Assembly: GCA_021162225.1 (NCBI GenBank)
Contig: JAGGZB010000029.1
Coordinates: 1-9,715 of the forward strand
Reading direction: 5' to 3'
Length of the DNA: 9,715 nt
Source of the DNA: Candidatus Bathyarchaeota archaeon
Lineage (GTDB): Archaea; Thermoproteota; Bathyarchaeia; Bathyarchaeales; DTEX01
The position numbers and the translations under genes are program-made. Under the pieces are notes generated by a model that was not told the origin of the DNA, ran no database searches, and worked only from the letters and a program-made list of their open reading frames with translations. This document shows positions 5,751-9,715 of the stretch, piece after piece (positions within the stretch are counted from its first letter, which is position 1; the number at the start of each line of letters is the position of its first letter).

Positions 5751-6887
5751 TCAGTAAACTATCTCTCCGTTCCGAACAACCCTAACAGCTTTCAGAAGCT
5801 TCTTGCAAATCCGCCCCTCACCCTCCACATCTAGGAGTGGAAACTTGCCTTCAAGCATCTTTAGCACCGTGACGTCTCCGCAGGCGCCGGGCCTCAAAGT
5901 TCCAATCTCCCCCTTTTTTCCGATAACCTCCGCTGGCCTCGCCGTGCTCGCCTCTACAACTTCTTCTAGGGATAACCCTAAATGGAGAAACTTAGACATT
6001 GTCGTCGGCATATCGTAGGCTGGACCATTAAAGCTTTCAGCATGGATATCCGTGCTTATTGTGTGAGGTCTTATTCCCTGCTCCATGCCCTTCTCAGCAA
6101 CCGGCCATCTGAAGCTACGTGCTCCGTGACCAACATCAAATATTACTCCGCGCTTCGCGGCTTTGAAGAATTCTGGCTGAACCTTACCGTCCGCGTCAAG
6201 CAACCCGTCATGCTGCTCAATTTTTATTCCATGATACAAATGCGTAATGATATCTCCCTTCTTCATGTACTTCAGCGTTTCAGGCTGATGGTGATTCTCA
6301 GCCATAAGCAAGCATCCAGCCTCATCAGCGGCTTTTCTGGCCAGCTTCACACCTTCTAAGCCGTGATGAGCCCACTTGATGCCGAGGATTACGTCGCGGT
6401 TTCTCCGGATCACCTCAAGCGTGCCTTCGATGTTTATGAACATCTCGTCTCTTCCAGTTATCAAGCTTGGCCACTTCTGATTCGCCCTGGCATATTCTAT
6501 CATTCCCTGAGATTCAATATTTATCAGAGCGAAGATTCTCGTTCTGGAATTGTCTATTACATACCTTCTGAATCCCATGAAGTTCAGCTCCCCAGTTGAG
6601 CCGGCGTCAACTACCGTTGTGCTTCCCTTAGCTAGGCAGAGCAGCTCCGGATCTACTCCTAGATGGGCTATTTTGTAGCAGCAGTGAACGTGAATATCGA
6701 CGAGTCCAGGCGTAACGATCATCCCATCAGCATCTATGACGTATTTTGATTCGCTGGCGTTTACGCCCTTGCGGACATCAACTATCTTCCCCTCAGATAT
6801 GGCTACATCTTTAACTTCATGGATTCCTTGAGAAGGGTCTATCACCATTCCATTCTTAATGACAACATCGTATCTTCCCATCTTCAA
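5751..6887 (-). CDS. Amidohydrolase/deacetylase-family metallohydrolase
   Basis: This is a dihydroorotase-like amidohydrolase with the metal site of the binuclear type. Counting from the ATG at 6905: H72 and H74 (DIHVHC), K177 (GIKWAHHG, probably the carboxylated lysine), H205 or H206 (ENHHQP), H222 (THLYHG), H260 (DVGHG) and D286 (STDIHAE). The N-terminal strand domain (YDVVIKNGMVIDP) and C-terminal VVRNGEIVY form the usual small beta-sandwich. No signal peptide is present. Relatives include putative amino-acid deacetylases and enzymes near glucosaminate pathways; the substrate here is unknown. Start choice: ATG at 6905 has no ribosome binding site, while TTG at 6887 has a perfect GGAGGT (complement of 6895-6900) seven bases upstream, so I prefer TTG (378 aa). 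TTG starts are common in this window. It is divergent from the TIM-barrel gene. Confidence 0.85.
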   Translation of the reverse strand: MKMGRYDVVIKNGMVIDPSQGIHEVKDVAISEGKIVDVRKGVNASESKYVIDADGMIVTPGLVDIHVHCCYKIAHLGVDPELLCLAKGSTTVVDAGSTGELNFMGFRRYVIDNSRTRIFALINIESQGMIEYARANQKWPSLITGRDEMFINIEGTLEVIRRNRDVILGIKWAHHGLEGVKLARKAADEAGCLLMAENHHQPETLKYMKKGDIITHLYHGIKIEQHDGLLDADGKVQPEFFKAAKRGVIFDVGHGARSFRWPVAEKGMEQGIRPHTISTDIHAESFNGPAYDMPTTMSKFLHLGLSLEEVVEASTARPAEVIGKKGEIGTLRPGACGDVTVLKMLEGKFPLLDVEGEGRICKKLLKAVRVVRNGEIVY

Positions 6888-6925
6888 AAATGGAACCTCC
6901 TCCATAAATTGTCGCTATATCAGGC

Positions 6926-6936
6926 TTTTTATTTTT
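6926..6936 (-). promoter_or_regulatory. TATA-like element of the amidohydrolase gene
   Basis: The minus strand reads AAAAATAAAAA, preceded by a G-run. A transcription start near 6904 would place the GGAGGT motif within the first ten bases of RNA and favours the TTG start at 6887. A leaderless start at ATG 6905 is the alternative reading. Confidence 0.4.
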
Positions 6937-6953
6937 CCCCCTCAACGGTAAAA

Positions 6954-6963
6954 GCTTATCTAG
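6954..6963 (+). promoter_or_regulatory. TATA-like element of the TIM-barrel gene
   Basis: GCTTATCTAG follows AAAA and is centred about 40 bases before the ATG at 6999. The predicted start near 6984 is just ahead of GGTG at 6987-6990, the likely ribosome binding site. Weak, by eye only. Confidence 0.3.
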
Positions 6964-6998
6964 CAATTAAGCCATAAAGGCTTCTCGGTGTCGGTCAC

Positions 6999-7811
6999 AT
7001 GAAGATATCGCTCTCTGGAAGGATAATAGAAGTTGAGTATCGCTACTGCCAAATGTCTGTGCCGGAGTTCATGAGGTTCGCGTCTAACATCGGGTACGAT
7101 GCTGTGGAGTTGCGGGCGACTCAGGTTACTCACGAGACAAGTATGGAGGAGGCATCGGAGTATAGGAGAGTAGCAGATGATCTGGGACTGGATATCTCAT
7201 GCATAAACATGACTGGAATCAAGGATTACGAGTCTGACCTGGAAATCTTCAAGAGATATGTTGATCTAGCCCAGACACTACGATGCGAATACTTGAAGAC
7301 CTGGAACGTGGACGTTACGCTCTTGAGAAAACTCTGCGATTATGCGGATGATTACGGGTTGAAGCTCGTAGCTCAGACGCATACGGGAGGGCCGCTTGAG
7401 ACTATTGATTCTATAATTAAGACATGTGACGATATAGGTAGAGAGAACTTTGGAGTTATATTCGACGCCGCGAACCTCTTTATTGCCGGAGAGGAATATG
7501 GGGCTGAAGCCGTTAAGAGGCTTGGAAGGCGCATCTTTCAAGTATCGATTCAGAGCCTAAGAGAAGCGAAGGATAAATCCGCAGAGGGAGTGATGGAATA
7601 TAAGGGCTTCTATTATGAGCGGTGCCTAATAGGAAATGAGGGAGGAATAGACTTCTATGACATCTTCAGAGGGCTGAGGGAGATAGGCTTCGACGGATAC
7701 GTCACTATAATTGAGCCTATATCGAAGCTTATGGATAATAAAGAACTCGCGAGATACGCGTATAGGAAGGTTAAGGAGTTACTGATTAAAGCTGGATATT
7801 CAATTTCATGA
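6999..7811 (+). CDS. Xylose-isomerase-like TIM-barrel protein (sugar phosphate isomerase/epimerase family)
   Basis: This is a 270-aa protein of the AP-endonuclease-2/xylose-isomerase-like barrel family, which includes sugar and sugar-acid epimerases and isomerases acting through one divalent metal. Family landmarks are GYDAVELR (32-39), GLDISCINMTG (63-73), GLKLVAQTHTGG (120-131), GVIFDAANLF (152-161) and GYVTIIEP (233-240). By eye D156 and E239 fit two of the usual four metal ligands. At the other two places the sequence has Gln126 instead of Glu and Ser183 instead of His, so the metal site may be altered. The start is ATG at 6999 with GGTG at 6987-6990. It is divergent from the amidohydrolase with about 110 bases between starts, which hints at a shared substrate route. 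No enzyme-specific function can be claimed. Confidence 0.82.
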   Translation: MKISLSGRIIEVEYRYCQMSVPEFMRFASNIGYDAVELRATQVTHETSMEEASEYRRVADDLGLDISCINMTGIKDYESDLEIFKRYVDLAQTLRCEYLKTWNVDVTLLRKLCDYADDYGLKLVAQTHTGGPLETIDSIIKTCDDIGRENFGVIFDAANLFIAGEEYGAEAVKRLGRRIFQVSIQSLREAKDKSAEGVMEYKGFYYERCLIGNEGGIDFYDIFRGLREIGFDGYVTIIEPISKLMDNKELARYAYRKVKELLIKAGYSIS

Positions 7812-7894
7812 GGAAGACGCATTTATAGGAGCTATTAAGAAGTCTTAGATCGTACATATAAGCGCGAGGAGAGGAGTAGCCTTCAGATAACCGT
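7812..7894. other. Gap between convergent genes
   Basis: These 83 bases separate the ends of the TIM-barrel gene and the DUF72 gene. I see no open frame, no clear hairpin and no strong T-run on either strand; short AT patches (TTTATAG at about 7831, ACATATAAG at about 7854) are the only features. No function assigned. Confidence 0.4.
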
Positions 7895-8437
7895 TTAGAA
7901 ATCTTGGAAGCTCCACTTGTCTTTCTCTTCAATCATGCTTTTAAGGATCCTTTGAGCCATTTCCGGGCTGATAGAGAATAAGACCTTAACTACATGTTTA
8001 CAGAGTCTTTTTTCTTCTATCCCCTTACGCCAATCGTCGCAGTTATGCCTCAGAACCCTCTTCTTCAGGTTTATCTCCACCGTGTATTCTTTAATTCTCG
8101 CCTTAACGATGTCCCCTGAGAATTCTTGGATCCTGAGCTCTTTATCGCTTATTCTTACCCCTCTGCGGATTCTGTTTAGATCCGTAACCTTGAGAAGAAG
8201 CTGCCAGATCAGGCTTTTCTCATCGCTTAGATTCTCGATCTTCAGCCCGCCCCATTCCGAGGCGCCGTATAAATTATATTCGATTATCCTCTTTTTGATC
8301 TCCTCATGCTTCCGCTCCGCTATCTTCAGCATCTGCATGAACTCGATGCAGTTCTCTATAGCGTATCCATGGAAGTGATTGTTAAAGTATCCATAAACCT
8401 TCCTGGTTTTTCGAGATGCCTCTTCAAGCTTGGGCAC
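7895..8437 (-). CDS. DUF72 C-terminal remainder plus SWIM-like zinc-binding domain, 180 aa
   Basis: The true coding frame extends up to 8503; GTG at 8437 is merely the first start-like codon after the TGA and has GAGGAGG-like purines some way upstream. The first 38 residues complete DUF72 (VYGYFNNHFHGYAIENC, 14-30). A helical linker follows, then a C-terminal module: EYTVEINLKKRVL (117-129), H131-x-C133, then C146-x-H148 (RLCKHVVKVLF). This fits a SWIM finger, C-x-C...C-x-H, with His at the first position. SWIM domains bind nucleic acid or protein. The fusion takes the protein well past the usual 240-250 aa of DUF72. Independent translation of this part is possible but unproven. Confidence 0.55.
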   Translation of the reverse strand: MPKLEEASRKTRKVYGYFNNHFHGYAIENCIEFMQMLKIAERKHEEIKKRIIEYNLYGASEWGGLKIENLSDEKSLIWQLLLKVTDLNRIRRGVRISDKELRIQEFSGDIVKARIKEYTVEINLKKRVLRHNCDDWRKGIEEKRLCKHVVKVLFSISPEMAQRILKSMIEEKDKWSFQDF

Positions 8438-8503
8438 CCATTCTTTAAGCTCCTCCTCTGAGTATCTATAATTGTACCAGAGCCTAGGGTTTCTGCCATG
8501 CCA

Positions 8504-8506
8504 TCA
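8504..8506 (-). other. In-frame TGA at a conserved Arg position
   Basis: Minus-strand context is GCC TAC TTC TGA TGG CAT. The codon lies between Y-F and W-H-G-R of the DUF72 core. TGA is used as the normal end of the 97-aa gene, the thiolase, the amidohydrolase and the TIM-barrel gene here, so genome-wide reassignment is unlikely. Confidence 0.85.
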
Positions 8507-9061
8507 GAAGTAGGCGAAATCCGCGGTGACATGGACATCGGAGGGAAAGGAGGGCTCGTCAACGGCGCAGTAGGCTACATTATGCTCCCTCAGAATCTTC
8601 CATGTTTCGCTTCTAATCCAGGAGGGATTTCTAAACTCAACGGCGAAGTCGTAGCCGTCCGGAATTATCTCAAGGAAGGCCTCAAGCCTCTCAAAGTCCT
8701 TGTCATAAGTGAATTTTGGAGGAAGCTGAATCAGTATGCATCCGAGCTTTCCAGAAGAGCTAAGGGGTTCAAGGATCTCTAGAAATCTCATCAAATCGCT
8801 CTTCACATTCTCTTCTAGGCTCATTTTTTTCTTGTGAGTTATAAGCCTCGGTAGCTTGGCTGAGAAGATGAAGCCACGTGGGGAGACTCTGTTCAGGCCA
8901 TAAATAGTTGACTTAGACGGATAGCTATAAAAGGTTGAGTTTATCTCAACCGTTCTAAAGAACCGGGCGTAGTAGCTGAACATTCTCTTCTCATCGCTGT
9001 AGAATGGGCCTACCCACTCCTTATATGACCAGCCGCTTGTTCCCAGTAGAATCTCAGCCAT
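8504..9061 (-). CDS. DUF72 N-terminal part up to the TGA, 185 aa
   Basis: This part holds most of the DUF72 barrel: GTSGWSYKEWVGPFY (7-21), VEINSTFYSYP (38-48), the strand FIFSAKLPR (64-72), ILIQLPPKF (109-117) and FAVEFRNPSWI (139-149). It ends at FAYF before the TGA. If translation stopped here, the last strands of the barrel (HGRN and FNNH motifs) would be missing and folding would be doubtful. The start is ATG at 9061; CGTGAG (complement of 9067-9072) lies 5 bases upstream. It lies 76 bases downstream of the zinc-ribbon gene on the same strand and seems to have its own promoter. Confidence 0.7.
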   Translation of the reverse strand: MAEILLGTSGWSYKEWVGPFYSDEKRMFSYYARFFRTVEINSTFYSYPSKSTIYGLNRVSPRGFIFSAKLPRLITHKKKMSLEENVKSDLMRFLEILEPLSSSGKLGCILIQLPPKFTYDKDFERLEAFLEIIPDGYDFAVEFRNPSWIRSETWKILREHNVAYCAVDEPSFPSDVHVTADFAYF

Positions 9062-9103
9062 ACCAGCTCACGCGGAGAGAATATTCGCCAAAAGAATAAT
9101 GAA

Positions 9104-9112
9104 TAAAATATA
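9104..9112 (-). promoter_or_regulatory. TATA-like element of the DUF72 gene
   Basis: The minus strand reads TATATTTTA, about 43-51 bases before the ATG at 9061. The predicted start near 9080 gives a leader of about 20 bases holding the GTGAG ribosome binding site. It suggests transcription independent of the zinc-ribbon gene. Confidence 0.4.
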
Positions 9113-9137
9113 GGAGATAAGCGTATCTGCTCCGAGG

Positions 9138-9458
9138 CTAATCTTCACGTCTCACAACGGTTATTGTACACTTAGCCGCTACGGCCGCTATTACCCCTAA
9201 CGCTGCGAGCCATGGAGCCGCCACAGCTCCTACAAGGCCAGCCCAGGCGGGTATCTCCAACAAAGTCTCTCCCTTCTCGTTTTTCACTATGATCCTTCTC
9301 ACATTGCCTTCGTGAAGCAACTCCTTTATCTTTCTGACGAGCTCATCTGATGACACCTTGTATTCTTCCCTTGCAGCCTCTCTAACTGGAACCCCGCACT
9401 TCGGACAGAAGTTAGCGCCTTCAGGGAGATCTGCACCGCAGTTACTACATTTGCTCAT
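9138..9458 (-). CDS. Zinc-ribbon protein with DUF4342 domain
   Basis: This is a 106-aa protein. The N-terminal zinc ribbon has C4-x2-C7 and C18-x2-C21. A short linker leads to a DUF4342-type domain (about 35-106): a helix (SSDELVRKIKELLHEGN), a strand pair (VRRIIVKNEKGETLLEIP), then a small-residue hydrophobic stretch (about 71-96, with AWAGLVGAVAAPWLAALG) and a short CTITV strand. The hydrophobic stretch could cross or enter a membrane or form a buried helical hairpin. The family has no known function. The start is ATG at 9458 with GGGTGTGAT (complement of 9462-9470) just upstream; the ATG four bases further back ends at once. It is divergent from the dihydrouridine-synthase-like gene. Confidence 0.8.
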   Translation of the reverse strand: MSKCSNCGADLPEGANFCPKCGVPVREAAREEYKVSSDELVRKIKELLHEGNVRRIIVKNEKGETLLEIPAWAGLVGAVAAPWLAALGVIAAVAAKCTITVVRRED

Positions 9459-9588
9459 TCCATCACACCCGATTTAGACTCTGCTTTAATTAAAGAGACA
9501 TCCCTTATTAATTAGACGGCTCCCGGAACGGTCTCTGCTGAATTTTTAAAAGGAAGATGGGATGATATCTTTCCTCAAGGTGTCATGC
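9459..9588. promoter_or_regulatory. Divergent intergenic region with AT-rich palindrome and two promoters
   Basis: These 130 bases separate two divergent starts. On the left lie a perfect 12-bp palindrome, CTTTAATTAAAG (9484-9495), and CTTATTAATTAG (9504-9515); either could be the TATA box of the zinc-ribbon gene, the second giving a leader near 25 bases. On the right, TTTTTAAAA (9543-9551) is the likely TATA box of the plus-strand gene, with a start predicted near 9573. AGAGAC (9494-9499) and GTCTCT (9531-9536) form a loose inverted pair of uncertain meaning. Confidence 0.4.
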
Positions 9589-9715
9589 GTGGTGCGGGAT
9601 GAGGCTCTGAAGGAAAAGCTACGCGGTAAGCTATTCTTGTCCTCCATGATGAACGTAACCGATGGTGCTTTCTGCTCTGAGAGGAGCGGTGGCTGCGCGA
9701 TGGTTCAGCTCGGCG
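9589..9715 (+). CDS. tRNA-dihydrouridine-synthase-like TIM-barrel protein, 5' part only
   Basis: The first 42 codons are present and the gene runs off the right edge. The segment KLRGKLFLSSMMNVTDGAF, followed by a C-S-E-R-S-G-G-C-A-M-V-Q-L-G stretch, resembles the first strand of flavin-dependent Dus/NifR3-type barrels (P-M-A-G-V-T-D-x-x-F), in the variant seen in archaeal relatives. Such enzymes reduce uridine to dihydrouridine in tRNA, but related archaeal proteins have unproven roles. The start is GTG at 9589 with AAGGTG (9577-9582) six bases upstream; GTG at 9592 and in-frame upstream codons GTG 9580 and ATG 9562 are alternatives, the last lying ahead of the predicted transcription start. 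The family call rests on a short motif. Confidence 0.5.
   Translation, partial: MVRDEALKEKLRGKLFLSSMMNVTDGAFCSERSGGCAMVQLG

Larger units (their letters stand above)
7895..9061 (-). pseudogene. DUF72-SWIM-like fusion gene interrupted by one in-frame TGA
   Basis: Read as a whole, this is a single open frame of 388 codons apart from one TGA at codon 186 (8504-8506). Sense codons continue in the same frame on both sides. The 22 codons after the TGA begin W-H-G-R-N and continue L-W-Y-N-Y-R-Y-S-E-E-E-L, exactly the DUF72 core expected after FAYF. DUF72 proteins normally read Y-(V/F)-R-(L/F/W)-H-G-R there, so the TGA sits on the conserved Arg, and a single C-to-T change of CGA explains it. No base shift is needed. 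DUF72 is a YecE-like TIM-barrel family of unknown activity. A polymorphism, a consensus error, a fresh pseudogene or readthrough are all possible. Lack of other lesions argues that any inactivation is recent. Confidence 0.75.

Noticed and set aside
8504..8506. TGA read as selenocysteine or by a changed genetic code
   Set aside because: The family has Arg, not Cys, here; no SECIS-like hairpin was evident, and TGA ends several other genes in the window.
8437..8506. Frameshift as the cause of the split DUF72 gene
   Set aside because: Exactly 22 sense codons join the TGA to the downstream part in the same frame, so no base gain or loss is needed.
8356..8782. Open frames on both strands across the DUF72 interruption
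   Set aside because: The DUF72 frame continues through the TGA with recognisable family sequence, so these other frames are shadows.
1..9715. CRISPR array, insertion sequence, tRNA gene or defence system
   Set aside because: No spaced repeats, transposase motifs, terminal repeats, tRNA-like cloverleaf or toxin/nuclease genes were seen; the gene content is mainly housekeeping.

Overview
The window looks like archaeal chromosome, most likely from the TACK side of the tree (a Bathyarchaeia- or Thermoproteota-like lineage). The evidence is a ribosomal protein S26e gene (typical of TACK/Asgard archaea and eukaryotes), an archaeal-type short triosephosphate isomerase, an AlaX editing protein, an AIP-synthase-like lipid enzyme, a DUF4342 zinc-ribbon protein, AT-rich TATA/BRE-like promoters, and GGAGGTGAT-type ribosome binding sites with many GTG and TTG starts. 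No tRNA, rRNA, mobile element, CRISPR array or prophage gene is visible. The exact lineage is an inference.

Layout. At the left edge a promoter-like element points leftwards out of the window. Two small minus-strand genes follow: an unrecognised 97-aa protein and a 70-aa zinc-binding protein. The latter is divergent from S26e (+). Next comes a minus-strand block read from right to left: alaX (tRNA-Ala editing), a TtuA/NcsA-like tRNA thiolase, then after 123 bases tpiA, a DUF89 phosphatase and a CDP-alcohol phosphatidyltransferase, the last three closely spaced. To the right, a plus-strand 147-aa gene of probable ATC-hydrolase type converges on a minus-strand amidohydrolase. That gene is divergent from a plus-strand xylose-isomerase-like TIM-barrel gene. 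Then come a minus-strand DUF72 gene with a SWIM-like C-terminal domain, broken by an in-frame TGA, and a minus-strand zinc-ribbon/DUF4342 gene. The window ends in the 5' end of a plus-strand tRNA-dihydrouridine-synthase-like gene.

How the genes fit together. Several serve translation and tRNA: S26e, AlaX, the thiolase, and the dihydrouridine-synthase-like protein. The tpiA-DUF89-CDP-alcohol transferase group joins triose phosphate metabolism, a probable metabolite-repair phosphatase and phospholipid headgroup synthesis. The amidohydrolase and the isomerase-like protein share a divergent promoter region and may belong to one small catabolic or salvage route of unknown substrate.

The most notable observation is the DUF72-SWIM gene. 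One TGA codon replaces what is normally a conserved Arg in an otherwise intact 389-codon frame. TGA ends at least four other genes here as an ordinary stop, so recent inactivation (CGA to TGA), a consensus error or programmed readthrough are the options. I see no convincing new multi-gene system such as a defence island.
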